Counted from the first letter of the stretch, positions 8,438 through 16,645 are shown. The stretch: 34,896 bases of DNA from Photobacterium sanguinicancri (GCF_002265265.1 NZ_NOIF01000035.1:1-34896), one strand, 5' to 3'. The notes: generated from the sequence alone by a model not told the origin. Numbers and translations: made by a program.

Positions 8438-8770
8438 TTATCCACAGTTTATAATGGATCCAAACTACATGTAGTGGATCCTAAATCTGAAAACCACATT
8501 ATCAACGTAATTCACAGACTTTTCCACAGTTGGTCGCTTTGTGATCGTTTTTTGATTGAGTGTTCTATCAGTGGGCGATCAACACCTTGTCCCTGCTGGG
8601 TTTATGCACAATGACTTCGGTGTGGATAAGCCATTTTTTCGCTGTGAGCTTGTGAGTAACTGTTGCCATGGAGTGGGGCGAATACCCAGTAACAGGGATT
8701 GGCATCATGGAATGATCGCAAAACGGACGATCGTCACATATTATGGATCTAATAATAAAGCGGTCGGATC
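8438..8770. other. DnaA-box and GATC cluster in non-coding DNA
   Basis: This non-coding interval between the rpoH terminator and glpE holds four matches to the DnaA-box consensus TTWTNCACA: TTATCCACA (8438-8446), TTTTCCACA (8520-8528), TTATGCACA (8602-8610) and, on the other strand, TTATCCACA (8629-8621). It also holds eight GATC Dam sites (8457, 8477, 8543, 8577, 8714, 8729, 8746, 8767), and three more lie just outside at 8319, 8337 and 8813; about two would be expected by chance across 500 bases. The last two paired boxes face each other with ten bases between. An AT-rich, GATC-containing stretch follows at 8735-8760. Such a combination is typical of oriC, datA or DARS-type DnaA-binding loci. 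Function here is inferred. Confidence 0.55.
8456..8481. repeat. Palindrome flanked by direct GGATCC repeats
   Basis: A perfect 12-base palindrome, ACTACATGTAGT (8464-8475), is bracketed by GGATCC at 8456-8461 and 8476-8481. It lies inside the DnaA-box cluster. It could be a dimeric protein site or a small hairpin. Confidence 0.6.
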
Positions 8771-8809
8771 ATTGATTCAGACCCTATTCAATAAAAAGTG
8801 AGAAAGTGA

Positions 8810-9130
8810 ATGGATCAGTTTGAACATATTTCAGTGCAGGATGCGTATAGCATGTTGCAGCAAGCACAAGGGGTATTGGTGGATATTCGAGATCCCCAGT
8901 CACATGCCTTAGCACATCCTCATAACGCCTTTCATCTGACCAACGACACCATGGTGCGTTTGATGGATGAAGTGGATTTTGATCAGCCTATTATTGTGAT
9001 GTGTTACCACGGCATTAGTAGCCAAGGTGCGGCACAATACCTGATTAACCAAGGGTATGATGCGGTATATAGTATGGATGGTGGCTTCGAGGCGTGGCGT
9101 CGAGAAGGTTATCCAGCCAAAGAGCAGTAA
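8810..9130 (+). CDS. glpE: Thiosulfate sulfurtransferase (rhodanese) GlpE
   Basis: GlpE is a single-domain rhodanese that moves sulfane sulfur from thiosulfate to thiol acceptors such as thioredoxin. The 106-residue protein matches the size of E. coli GlpE (108). The active-site loop CYHGISS places the catalytic Cys at residue 65, and VDIRDP near 24-29 is the usual rhodanese motif. It is followed 17 bases later by glpG, as in the E. coli glpEGR arrangement, so the two are probably co-transcribed. The link of GlpE to glycerol-3-phosphate metabolism is by position only. The ribosome binding site is weak (AAAGTGA). Confidence 0.93.
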   Translation: MDQFEHISVQDAYSMLQQAQGVLVDIRDPQSHALAHPHNAFHLTNDTMVRLMDEVDFDQPIIVMCYHGISSQGAAQYLINQGYDAVYSMDGGFEAWRREGYPAKEQ

Positions 9131-9147
9131 ACGCGGAGTAATAAGCA

Positions 9148-9987
9148 ATGCATCGGTTAGTCGGACTTCCTAATCCTCGACAGGCGCAAGCCTTTATCGA
9201 TTATATGGCCTCACGTGGTATCACCATTCAAATGGCATCAGAGCCGGAAGGTGTGTTTGCATTGTGGTTAGCAGATCGCCAGTATTTGGTTGAAGTGGAA
9301 GCTGAGCTGGCCGCTTTTATTGCTGATCCGTATGCCAAGCGCTATTCAGCCGCATCGTGGGAGGTTGCTGAAAGTCGAACGGCGAAGTTCTACTACCAAA
9401 ACCCGAGTTTGCTTAAAATGGTAAAAACCCAAGCCGGACCTTTTAGTTTATCGGTGATGGTAGTGGTGATTACTATCTATGTTTTGTGGTTTTTAGGGTT
9501 TCGTCAGCCGATTTTTGCTCTTACCCATTTTCCGACCATGCAAGGTGATGAATGGCAGCTATGGCGTTATTTCTCTCATGCGCTAATCCATTTTTCGGCT
9601 TTGCATATTGTCTTTAACTGCCTGTGGTGGTGGATTTTAGGGGGGCAGCTGGAGCAACACAGCGGTAGCGGTAAGCTCATTCAAGTTTTCTTGTTCTCTG
9701 CGCTTATCTCTGGCTTTGCCCAGTTTTGGTTGCATGGTGCAAACTTTGGTGGTTTGTCGGGGGTGGTATACGCCTTGATGGGTTACATCTGGTGGCTTGG
9801 CTGGTTAGCACCAGAACGTGGCTTAGTGTTACCTAAGCCTTATGTGGGCTTTATGCTGGCATGGCTGGTTATTGGCTTTGCCGAACCTTTTGGTATGTCG
9901 ATTGCGAACATGGCACACCTGTTTGGTTTACTGAGCGGTTGCGCGCTAGGCTTTATTGATGCCAAACGAACCCCAAGCCATGCTTAA
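9148..9987 (+). CDS. glpG: Rhomboid intramembrane serine protease GlpG
   Basis: GlpG cleaves membrane proteins within or near transmembrane segments. The 279-residue protein has an N-terminal cytoplasmic domain (about 1-90) and six membrane segments. The catalytic pair is visible: Ser204 in GGLSG and His257 in NMAHLFG. The oxyanion-hole residues His153 and Asn157 (HIVFN) and the WR-YFSHALIHFSALH loop are also present. Length and layout match E. coli GlpG (276). GGAG lies ten bases before the ATG. The gene lies 17 bases after glpE and ends before a terminator, so glpEG form one unit here, separate from glpR. Confidence 0.96.
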   Translation: MHRLVGLPNPRQAQAFIDYMASRGITIQMASEPEGVFALWLADRQYLVEVEAELAAFIADPYAKRYSAASWEVAESRTAKFYYQNPSLLKMVKTQAGPFSLSVMVVVITIYVLWFLGFRQPIFALTHFPTMQGDEWQLWRYFSHALIHFSALHIVFNCLWWWILGGQLEQHSGSGKLIQVFLFSALISGFAQFWLHGANFGGLSGVVYALMGYIWWLGWLAPERGLVLPKPYVGFMLAWLVIGFAEPFGMSIANMAHLFGLLSGCALGFIDAKRTPSHA

Positions 9988-10026
9988 TATCGGTTAGTTT
10001 TAGCATCTGCTTCAAATTATCTTATT

Positions 10027-10056
10027 AAAACGCAGTCAGTGATGGCTGCGTTTTTC
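10027..10056 (+). terminator. glpEG terminator
   Basis: CGCAGTCA-GTGA-TGGCTGCG with one G-T pair is preceded by an A run and followed by TTTTTCTTTTTT. Confidence 0.85.
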
Positions 10057-10195
10057 TTTTTTATTCAGATAGATATAAAAAGGTCAAATTGTTTAATTCT
10101 GAATCGTTACCAAACGTGTTGAATAATGAAGCGTGATCAACTTCTGAGTAAAAAAGAGCCGTAAACTGCTGCTAATTGAAAACTTAATCTTCGTT

Positions 10196-10211
10196 TATGA
10201 TTGTTTTCACG
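10196..10211. promoter_or_regulatory. CRP-like site upstream of glpT
   Basis: TATGA-TTGTTT-TCACG matches the CRP consensus TGTGA-N6-TCACA at eight of ten positions with correct spacing, about 125 bases before the glpT start. glpT is CRP-activated in E. coli, which makes the site plausible. Confidence 0.45.
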
Positions 10212-10225
10212 GTTTTTGTTGTTTG

Positions 10226-10275
10226 TTCGCGCAATAATTCGCGCACTTTGAGCGTTTTTACTTTTTAAACGCTCA
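10226..10275. repeat. Direct and inverted repeats in the glpT leader
   Basis: TTCGCGCA occurs twice, at 10226-10233 and 10238-10245, with a 12-base period. Directly after it TGAGCGTTT (10249-10257) and AAACGCTCA (10267-10275) form a perfect 9-base inverted repeat with a T-rich loop. The first repeat contains TTTGTTCGC, similar to a GlpR half-site (ATGTTCG). This is probably the glpT control region; the exact binding protein is not established. Confidence 0.5.
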
Positions 10276-10334
10276 CTTTGTCCCAATACGTTATTTTCAC
10301 CATCGCCATAAGAATATTATATAAGGAACATCTT

Positions 10335-11699
10335 ATGTTTGGCTTGTTTCGCCCTGCAGCTCATATAGAGCGATTAGCCGGAGATCAAACTGATCCCGTC
10401 TATAAGCGCCTTCGTTGGCAATTATTTGCTGGTATTTTCTTCGGGTATGCCGGTTACTACTTAGTACGTAAAAACTTCAGTTTGGCGATGCCATTTCTGA
10501 TTGAAGAATATGGTTATAGCCGCGGTGAACTAGGTGTTGCTTTAGCTGCGGTGTCAATTGCTTACGGTTTATCTAAATTTTTAATGGGGAACGTGTCTGA
10601 CCGTTCAAACCCCCGCTACTTTTTAGCCGCAGGTTTGACGATGTCATCACTGGTGATGCTGTGCTTTGGCTTTATGCCATGGGCGACAAGTAGTATCGCT
10701 GCGATGTTTATCCTTTTGTTCTTAAACGGTTGGTTCCAAGGTATGGGTTGGCCAGCTTGTGGGCGAACCATGGTGCACTGGTGGTCACGCAAAGAGCGGG
10801 GTGAAATTGTATCAGTCTGGAACGTTGCCCATAACGTGGGTGGTGGCTTGATTGGTCCTATGTTCCTTCTGGGTCTGTGGGCATTTAACGATGACTGGCG
10901 TTCAGCCTTCTATGTACCTGCTTTCTTCGCACTATTGGTTGCTGTATTCAGCTTGTTAGTGATGCGTGATACTCCGCAATCTTGTGGTCTGCCTTCAATC
11001 GAAGAGCATAAAGATGATTACCCAGATAGCTACGACGAATCACATGAAAAAGAGATGACAGCGAAGGAAATTTTCTTCAAGTATGTCTTTAACAACAAAC
11101 TACTTTGGTTCATTGCTATCGCGAATGCGTTTGTATACTTGATCCGCTACGGTGTATTGGACTGGGCGCCGGTTTACCTAAGCGAAGTCAAACATTTCAC
11201 GGTAGATAAATCATCTTGGGCTTACTTCTTATACGAGTGGGCTGGTATCCCTGGCACACTATTGTGTGGTTGGATGTCGGATAAATTCTTCAAAGGCCGT
11301 CGTGCGCCAGCGGGTATTTTGTTCATGGCATTAGTGACCGTGGCGGTATTGGTTTACTGGTTCAACCCTCCGGGTAACCCAACGGTTGATATGATGGCGT
11401 TGGTTGCAATTGGCTTCTTGATCTACGGTCCAGTTATGCTGATTGGTCTGTACGCACTAGAACTTGCACCGAAGAAAGCAGCGGGTACTGCTGCTGGTCT
11501 GACGGGTCTGTTTGGTTACTTAGGTGGTGCAGTGGCAGCAAATGCAGTCTTAGGCTATACCGTTGACCACTTTGGTTGGGATGGTGGCTTCCTGGTACTG
11601 ACGGCATCGTGTGGTTTCTCTATCTTCTTCCTAACACTGGCGTTAGTGGGTGAGAAAAAGATTGAGCATGACCACCATGTAACAGAACAAAATGCCTGA
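10335..11699 (+). CDS. glpT: Glycerol-3-phosphate:phosphate antiporter GlpT
   Basis: GlpT is a major facilitator superfamily antiporter that imports sn-glycerol-3-phosphate in exchange for phosphate. The 454-residue protein aligns closely with E. coli GlpT (452) throughout, including [29 protein letters not shown], and the [20 protein letters not shown] segment. The start is ATG 10335 because AAGGA lies eight bases upstream and [10 protein letters not shown] aligns with the known N-terminus. The in-frame extension to 10278 would cross the leader repeats. Twelve membrane spans are expected. No glpQ follows; instead glpR lies 97 bases downstream beyond a GC-rich hairpin. Confidence 0.95.
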   Translation: MFGLFRPAAHIERLAGDQTDPVYKRLRWQLFAGIFFGYAGYYLVRKNFSLAMPFLIEEYGYSRGELGVALAAVSIAYGLSKFLMGNVSDRSNPRYFLAAGLTMSSLVMLCFGFMPWATSSIAAMFILLFLNGWFQGMGWPACGRTMVHWWSRKERGEIVSVWNVAHNVGGGLIGPMFLLGLWAFNDDWRSAFYVPAFFALLVAVFSLLVMRDTPQSCGLPSIEEHKDDYPDSYDESHEKEMTAKEIFFKYVFNNKLLWFIAIANAFVYLIRYGVLDWAPVYLSEVKHFTVDKSSWAYFLYEWAGIPGTLLCGWMSDKFFKGRRAPAGILFMALVTVAVLVYWFNPPGNPTVDMMALVAIGFLIYGPVMLIGLYALELAPKKAAGTAAGLTGLFGYLGGAVAANAVLGYTVDHFGWDGGFLVLTASCGFSIFFLTLALVGEKKIEHDHHVTEQNA

Positions 11700-11747
11700 T
11701 TGAGATCGCCATCATTGGCATCTTAAGAGTGCTGTAGGTAATATGAT

Positions 11748-11777
11748 AAGGCTCCGTATTCGCGGAGCCTTGTTGTA
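11748..11777 (+). terminator. Possible weak terminator or attenuator between glpT and glpR
   Basis: AAGGCTCCG and CGGAGCCTT form a strong stem around TATTCG, but only a broken T tract (TTGTTGT) follows. Termination would be partial, so some glpT transcripts may continue into glpR. Confidence 0.5.
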
Positions 11778-11796
11778 ACTAGGAGCCGCGTGAGCA

Positions 11797-12558
11797 GTGA
11801 AGCAGAGTAAACGTCATCAAGAAATTATCGATCTTGTGAAAACACAGGGTTATGTCAGTACCGACGATTTAGTTGATCGCTTTAACGTCAGCCCACAAAC
11901 AATCCGTCGTGATTTAAACGAAATGGCGGCTGACAACAAAATTCGTCGTCACCATGGTGGCGCCACCATTCCTTCTAGTTCTGTGAATACCTCATACAGT
12001 ACCCGTAAAGTGATGCAACTGGCCGAAAAAGACCGCATTGCCCAAGCGATGGCCTCTCACATTCCAGATGGTGCGACCCTATTTATTGATATTGGTACTA
12101 CCCCCGAAGCGGTTGCTCGTGCCTTGCTGGATCATAATGACTTGCGCGTGGTAACGAATAACCTCAATGTGGCGAGTATTCTCACGGGAAAAGATGATTT
12201 TCGGGTGATTTTGGCCGGCGGTGAAGTACGTAACCGCGATGGCGGTATTGTCGGTGAGGCAACCCTCGATTTTATCTCTCAATTTCGATTAGATTTCGGG
12301 ATCATGGGCATCAGTGGTATTGACCTTGATGGCTCATTACTGGACTTTGATTACCATGAAGTGCGCGTTAAGCAGGCAATTATTGAAAACAGCCGCTGTG
12401 TCATGTTGGGCGTCGACCATACTAAGTTTGGTCGTAATGCTATGGTGAACTTGGGAGACATTAGCCAAATCGATATGCTGTTTACTGATCAGCAACCACC
12501 AGCGGAATTGAACCAACGAGTGATAGAGCACGAGATTCATCTCGAGATTATTGCTTAA
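11797..12558 (+). CDS. glpR: Glycerol-3-phosphate regulon repressor GlpR
   Basis: GlpR is a DeoR-family repressor of glp genes that is released by glycerol-3-phosphate. The 253-residue protein has an N-terminal DeoR helix-turn-helix (YVSTDDLVDRFNVSPQTIRR, residues 19-38) followed by RHHGGA. The sugar-phosphate-binding domain carries DIGTTPEAVA, TNNLNVA and the C-terminal D-H-TKFGRNAMVN. It is near identical in layout to E. coli GlpR (252). The start is GTG 11797, with AGGAG eleven bases upstream; the resulting MKQSKRHQ matches the E. coli N-terminus. Its likely operators are seen before glpD and perhaps glpT. Confidence 0.95.
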   Translation: MKQSKRHQEIIDLVKTQGYVSTDDLVDRFNVSPQTIRRDLNEMAADNKIRRHHGGATIPSSSVNTSYSTRKVMQLAEKDRIAQAMASHIPDGATLFIDIGTTPEAVARALLDHNDLRVVTNNLNVASILTGKDDFRVILAGGEVRNRDGGIVGEATLDFISQFRLDFGIMGISGIDLDGSLLDFDYHEVRVKQAIIENSRCVMLGVDHTKFGRNAMVNLGDISQIDMLFTDQQPPAELNQRVIEHEIHLEIIA

Positions 12559-12579
12559 CCTCTTCTATTTTCGAAAACG

Positions 12580-12614
12580 AACGGGCTACCTTTATTGGGT
12601 AGCCCGTTTTTTTT
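12580..12614 (+). terminator. glpR terminator
   Basis: AACGGGCTACC and GGTAGCCCGTT form a 12-base stem over a short TTTATTG loop, followed by eight or more T residues. Confidence 0.93.
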
Positions 12615-12652
12615 GTGCTAATGATCATGCTGTACGAATAAACAGCAAGAAT

Positions 12653-12668
12653 TGTGATGATCTTGATC
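12653..12668. promoter_or_regulatory. CRP-like half-site upstream of glpD
   Basis: TGTGATGATCTTGATC carries a perfect TGTGA half with a degenerate second half at CRP spacing. It lies just upstream of the GlpR operators. CRP control of glpD in E. coli gives some support. Confidence 0.35.
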
Positions 12669-12670
12669 AA

Positions 12671-12712
12671 TATGTTCGCTACTATGTTCGCAATCGAGCA
12701 TTTTAATGTTCG
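12671..12712. promoter_or_regulatory. GlpR operator array
   Basis: TATGTTCG recurs at 12671-12678 and 12683-12690, and AATGTTCG at 12705-12712. The central copy continues as TATGTTCGCAATCGAGCATT (12683-12702), an imperfect palindrome very close to the E. coli GlpR operator pattern ATGTTCG-N4-CGAACAT. The array is 56-97 bases before the glpD start and does not encode conserved protein, which supports the downstream glpD start. Confidence 0.75.
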
Positions 12713-12767
12713 TTTTGTTTCGATTTTGAGATTAACGAAGAGTCAGATCAAAGGTGAGGTAGATCGC

Positions 12768-14285
12768 ATGGTAGTAGAACGCAATGAAGTGCTCGACGTA
12801 ATTGTTGTGGGTGGTGGTATTAATGGGGCGGGGATTGCCGCTGATGCCGCTGGTCGTGGCCTTAAGGTTGGTTTATATGAAGCTAATGACTTTGCTTCAG
12901 CAACATCATCTGCCAGTTCGAAGCTTATCCATGGTGGTTTACGTTATTTAGAGCATTATGAGTTTCGCTTGGTCGGTGAAGCCTTGGCTGAGCGTGAGGT
13001 GTTATTACGTAAAGTGCCGCATATTGCTCGTCCGATGCGTTTTCGTTTGCCTCACCGTCCTCACCTTCGCCCTGCGTGGATGATCCGTGCTGGTTTATTC
13101 CTTTATGATCACCTAGGTAAGCGTACGACTCTGCCTGCGAGTGAAGGCCTCAAGTTTGGTGCCGATTCGGTATTGGCCCCTGAAATTACCCGTGGATTTG
13201 AATATTCAGATTGTTGGGTAGATGATGCGCGCCTCGTGATTCTGAATGCAATGGAAACGGCAGAAAAGGGCGGGGAAGTCCGTAACCGTTGCCGTGTCGA
13301 GCAAGCACTTCGTGAGGGCGACATTTGGCGTGTTACGATCCGTGATATGCGAACTAACCAAACTTTTGAGCGCCGCTCACATGCCTTAGTGAATGCGGCG
13401 GGACCTTGGGTAAAAGCGTTCTTTGACCAAAGTTTAGCGCAGGCATCACCGCGAAACATTCGCTTGATTAAAGGGTCACACATTGTGGTGCCACGCGTGC
13501 ACGATCAGCCACAGGCGTACATTCTACAAAACGAAGATAACCGCATTGTGTTTGTGATCCCTTATTTAGACCGTTTCTCAATTATTGGTACCACGGATGT
13601 GGAGTACCAAGGCGATCCACGTGAAGTGGCGATTGATGAAAGCGAAATCAATTATCTGCTTAACGTTTACAACAATAACTTCAAAAAAACACTGCAACGT
13701 GACGATGTGGTATGGACCTACAGTGGGGTACGCCCATTGTGTGATGATGAATCGGATTCACCACAAGCGATAACCCGTGATTACACCTTAGAGTTGGAGC
13801 AGGATGGTCAAAATGCACCATTACTGTCTATTTTTGGCGGCAAGTTAACGACTTATCGTAAATTGGCTGAAGCGGCAATGAACCATCTATCTCCCTTCTT
13901 TGCGCAGATGCAGCCATCGTGGACCGCTGATTCATACTTGCCGGGAGCTAGTGCCCACTTTAACCGCGACCAGGCTCAGCAACAGTTGATGCAACAATAC
14001 CCTTGGTTGGATGACTTTACGGTTGATCGCTGGCTAACGAATTATGGTGAACGAGCGTTACAACTTGTAGCTGGCGTGGAAAAACAAGAGCAGATGGGGA
14101 CTGATTTTGGTCAGGGCCTAACAGCTTGTGAACTTGATTACTTGGTAGCGCATGAATTTGTGCAAACGGCAGAAGATGCATTATGGCGCCGTAGTAAGTT
14201 AGGTTTATATCTATCAGCAGAGCAACAGCAAGCGGTGGCTGAGTACCTGAAAGCACATCCCTCGCAGGAAGATGTTGCCGCTTAG
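12768..14285 (+). CDS. glpD: Aerobic glycerol-3-phosphate dehydrogenase GlpD
   Basis: GlpD is the membrane-associated FAD enzyme that oxidises glycerol-3-phosphate to dihydroxyacetone phosphate and passes electrons to ubiquinone. The protein has 505 residues from ATG 12768 (E. coli 501). The FAD motif VVGGGINGAGIA is near the N-terminus, followed by TSSASSKLIHGGLRYLEHYEFRL (in two halves), RLIKGSHIVVPR, FSIIGTTDVEY and FGGKLTTYRKLAE. GAGG lies eight bases before this start; an in-frame extension to 12654 would run through the GlpR operators. It is monocistronic, with its own operator region and a terminator. Confidence 0.96.
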   Translation: MVVERNEVLDVIVVGGGINGAGIAADAAGRGLKVGLYEANDFASATSSASSKLIHGGLRYLEHYEFRLVGEALAEREVLLRKVPHIARPMRFRLPHRPHLRPAWMIRAGLFLYDHLGKRTTLPASEGLKFGADSVLAPEITRGFEYSDCWVDDARLVILNAMETAEKGGEVRNRCRVEQALREGDIWRVTIRDMRTNQTFERRSHALVNAAGPWVKAFFDQSLAQASPRNIRLIKGSHIVVPRVHDQPQAYILQNEDNRIVFVIPYLDRFSIIGTTDVEYQGDPREVAIDESEINYLLNVYNNNFKKTLQRDDVVWTYSGVRPLCDDESDSPQAITRDYTLELEQDGQNAPLLSIFGGKLTTYRKLAEAAMNHLSPFFAQMQPSWTADSYLPGASAHFNRDQAQQQLMQQYPWLDDFTVDRWLTNYGERALQLVAGVEKQEQMGTDFGQGLTACELDYLVAHEFVQTAEDALWRRSKLGLYLSAEQQQAVAEYLKAHPSQEDVAA

Positions 14286-14325
14286 TATGGTGACGTTACA
14301 CTGAACAGCGCTGACTGGTAACAAT

Positions 14326-14357
14326 AAAGGCACTCCTCGGAGTGCCTTTTGTCTTTT
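14326..14357. terminator. Terminator between glpD and the FliL-like gene
   Basis: AAAGGCACTC-CTCG-GAGTGCCTTT is followed by TTGTCTTTTTT on the plus strand. The hairpin is symmetric, but the T run is better for glpD. Confidence 0.88.
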
Positions 14358-14382
14358 TTGCTAACCAGCAATGAGGTTGGTA

Positions 14383-14811
14383 TTACTGGTATAAGTACTT
14401 GGTAAATAGCAGTTCTGTTAGCAGCTTTTGATTGGTTTCGGCGATTAATAGCTCGTTAACGGTATCGAGACATATTTGGCGAATTTCTTCACGACCCGCC
14501 AGTGATTTTACTTTTGCTTCTGGCTGGCGGCCGATAATAGTGATAATGGCATCACGGATCAGCGGTGAATGTTCTTCTACTATTTTGATTAAGCTTGGGT
14601 CTATCACCATTAGATCAATTTGGAGGCGAAGATAGCCTAAACGGTTGCCTTGGGTAACGTAGTTGGTCGTAATATCGGGTGCTAACGTGTAATACGAATA
14701 TTGCGGCTTAGCTTGGGCAGTTTCTTCTTCTGCCAAGGAAAGCGGAGAAAACAGCATACAGGTCAGGAGTAGCATTAGGTTAACGATTTTTGATTTCATC
14801 ATAATATTCAT
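14383..14811 (-). CDS. FliL-like exported protein
   Basis: The 142-residue protein resembles the flagellar basal-body protein FliL in its C-terminal two thirds: YYTLAPDITTNYV, then GYLRLQIDLMVIDPSLI and the helix-rich EEIRQICLDTVNELL. Unlike classical FliL it begins with a cleavable-looking signal peptide (hydrophobic LMLLLTCMLFSPLSLA, residues 12-27) rather than a retained anchor. It therefore probably acts in the periplasm. It is not near flagellar genes, and a role in motility is only an inference. Starts at 14811, 14802 or 14799 are all possible; none has a strong ribosome binding site. It diverges from ubiC. Confidence 0.75.
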   Translation of the reverse strand: MNIMMKSKIVNLMLLLTCMLFSPLSLAEEETAQAKPQYSYYTLAPDITTNYVTQGNRLGYLRLQIDLMVIDPSLIKIVEEHSPLIRDAIITIIGRQPEAKVKSLAGREEIRQICLDTVNELLIAETNQKLLTELLFTKYLYQ

Positions 14812-14969
14812 CAGTTTGTGGGAATTAACTGTCAGGAATCGCTTTCTTTCGATCGTAACGATATTCGTACCCGTTACAGCTTGCTACAATAGTGAACCTT
14901 AATGGTAATAAATTAACCACATTCTACCAAGCTATTTTATGAATGCTTGCCAGAATTTGATTTGGAAAA

Positions 14970-15512
14970 ATGTCAAAATTCAAGCAGTTGTACAAACCTC
15001 TATTAGATGATGCGAAGTGGCAATTACCGGATCACTTAGGCATTGAGGGCACCGAAATTGGGCATTGGTTGCTTGAACAGGATTCATTGTCACGTCGTTT
15101 TCAGCGCCATTGTGAAGTCTTTACTGTGTCTTTAATTGAGCAGGTTAAGATTGCACGTACTGCGTTGACGGATGATGAACGCGCGTTAATTGGTGATGCT
15201 GATTGCCTGATGCGGAAAGTGATCTTACGAGGTGATGATGAGCCTTGGGTTTTCGCGCGCACCTTGATCCCAATCTCAACCCTAACAGGGCAAGAAAGTG
15301 ACCTCGAACAGTTAGGCGAAATGCCATTGGGCTTTCGTGTTTTCACCGATCGCAGCGCACGCCGTGATGCGTTAGAGGTTGCGGATGTAGGTACGACAGA
15401 ATCCCCGTTATGGGCGCGCCGCTCTCGCTTATGGATAAACGAAAAACCGTTGCTGGTGGCGGAACTCTTTCTCGCCCAAGCACCTATCTACACCAAGGAG
15501 AGCCAATGTTAG
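14970..15512 (+). CDS. ubiC: Chorismate pyruvate-lyase UbiC
   Basis: UbiC removes pyruvate from chorismate to give 4-hydroxybenzoate, the first committed step of ubiquinone synthesis, in the cytoplasm. The 180-residue protein is slightly longer than E. coli UbiC (165). Visible conserved segments are [21 protein letters not shown] (two parts, about 91-111), LGFRVF and, near the end, [22 protein letters not shown]. These include the Arg residues and the Glu of the active site. The gene overlaps ubiA by seven bases, and the pair forms an operon. ATG 14970 is preceded by TTGGA. Confidence 0.93.
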   Translation: MSKFKQLYKPLLDDAKWQLPDHLGIEGTEIGHWLLEQDSLSRRFQRHCEVFTVSLIEQVKIARTALTDDERALIGDADCLMRKVILRGDDEPWVFARTLIPISTLTGQESDLEQLGEMPLGFRVFTDRSARRDALEVADVGTTESPLWARRSRLWINEKPLLVAELFLAQAPIYTKESQC

Positions 15513-16366
15513 CGATGACCAAGGCGAAAGCGTATTGTCAACTTGCTCGGTTTGATCGACCGATTGGCAGCTTGCTGCTGCTTTGGCCTACATTATGGGC
15601 GCTGTTTCTTGCTGCCGACGGCTTTCCTAACTGGGAAGTGCTGATTGTTTTTGTGTTGGGCGTGATTTTTATGCGGGCCGCCGGCTGCGTGATTAATGAT
15701 TTCGCCGATCGTAATTTTGATGGCCATGTGAAGCGTACTGCGCACCGTCCAATGCCCTCGGGCAAGGTGTCGGAACGTGAAGCGTTGGGGTTATTTGGTT
15801 TATTGGTACTGGTGTCATTTTTATTGGTACTTACCATGAATACCTTAACCATCATGCTCTCTGTGGTGGGGTTGTTATTGGCGGCCACATACCCGTTCAT
15901 GAAGCGTTATACCCATTTGCCTCAACTGGTACTAGGGATGGCGTTTGGTTGGTCGATCCCAATGGCCTATGCAGCCCAGTCGGGTGAGTTACCCCCCGCG
16001 GCTTGGTTGTTGTTCTTGGCCAATATTGTATGGACGATTGCCTACGATACTCAATATGCGATGGTTGATCGTGATGATGACTTGAAAGTCGGGATTAAAT
16101 CGACCGCGATCTTGTTTGGCCGTTTCGACAAGATGATAGTGGGTGGGTTACAGTTCGCGACATTAGTCTTGTTGATTGCAGTCGGTGTCGTGTTGTCACT
16201 GAGCCAAGTGTACTACTGGTTCTTACTGCTAGCCTCTGGTTTGTTTGTCTATCAGCAACAACTACTGCGTGATCGCGAACGTGAACCATGTTTTCAGGCA
16301 TTCTTAAATAACAATTATGTCGGCATGCTGATTTGTATCGGTATTGGTTGGAGCGTCTGTTTCTAA
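15506..16366 (+). CDS. ubiA: 4-hydroxybenzoate octaprenyltransferase UbiA
   Basis: UbiA attaches the polyprenyl chain to 4-hydroxybenzoate in the inner membrane, the step after UbiC. The 286-residue protein (E. coli 290) has the two Asp-rich prenyltransferase motifs: [11 protein letters not shown] (about 64-74) and [12 protein letters not shown] (181-192). It also has [10 protein letters not shown] and about eight or nine membrane segments. The start is ATG 15506, where AAGGAG lies five bases upstream. A longer in-frame ORF from 15410 only overlaps ubiC and has no ribosome binding site. The stop of ubiC lies within the first seven bases of ubiA. Confidence 0.95.
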   Translation: MLAMTKAKAYCQLARFDRPIGSLLLLWPTLWALFLAADGFPNWEVLIVFVLGVIFMRAAGCVINDFADRNFDGHVKRTAHRPMPSGKVSEREALGLFGLLVLVSFLLVLTMNTLTIMLSVVGLLLAATYPFMKRYTHLPQLVLGMAFGWSIPMAYAAQSGELPPAAWLLFLANIVWTIAYDTQYAMVDRDDDLKVGIKSTAILFGRFDKMIVGGLQFATLVLLIAVGVVLSLSQVYYWFLLLASGLFVYQQQLLRDREREPCFQAFLNNNYVGMLICIGIGWSVCF

Positions 16367-16395
16367 CCGTATTTAGAGCAGATCATGCCGTGACT

Positions 16396-16421
16396 AAAAA
16401 GCACCTTCTGGTGCTTTTTTT
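16396..16421 (+). terminator. ubiCA terminator
   Basis: AAAAAGCACC-TTCT-GGTGCTTTTTTT forms a clean stem-loop and T tract shortly after the ubiA stop. Confidence 0.92.
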
Positions 16422-16567
16422 GTATCTGTGGCTAACCAGCTAGAATGATCAGTGACTTAATTATATTGGTATCATAGAGCTTTAGGGTTAGCGTGAACTA
16501 AAAGCCTTAAAGCTGTACATCTAAGGTAAGCTAAATATTTTTATTGTTGTAAATCTGATGGTTATTG

Positions 16568-16602
16568 GCTTTAGAGTTATGGTGTACCTATTGCTCTAAA
16601 GC
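16568..16602. repeat. Inverted repeat between ubiA and plsB
   Basis: GCTTTAGAG (16568-16576) and CTCTAAAGC (16594-16602) are a perfect 9-base inverted repeat around a 17-base loop. A related GAGCTTTAGGG lies at about 16478-16488. The convergent interval otherwise holds only the two terminators. Confidence 0.5.
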
Positions 16603-16645
16603 GTATTCATGTGCTGAAAATGGACTGCAAGAGATGATTAAATGC

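Noticed and set aside
8556-8801. 81-residue plus-strand ORF before glpE
   Set aside because: It starts at TTG with no ribosome binding site, its sequence has no recognisable protein character, and it lies across the DnaA-box/GATC cluster.
8319-8809. Chromosomal origin oriC
   Set aside because: The signals resemble oriC, but the flanking genes are rpoH and glpE, not mioC/gidA or dnaA, and the box order differs from E. coli oriC. Reported only as a DnaA-binding candidate.
10278-10334. N-terminal extension of glpT
   Set aside because: It has no ribosome binding site and no homology, while ATG 10335 has AAGGA and matches known GlpT N-termini.
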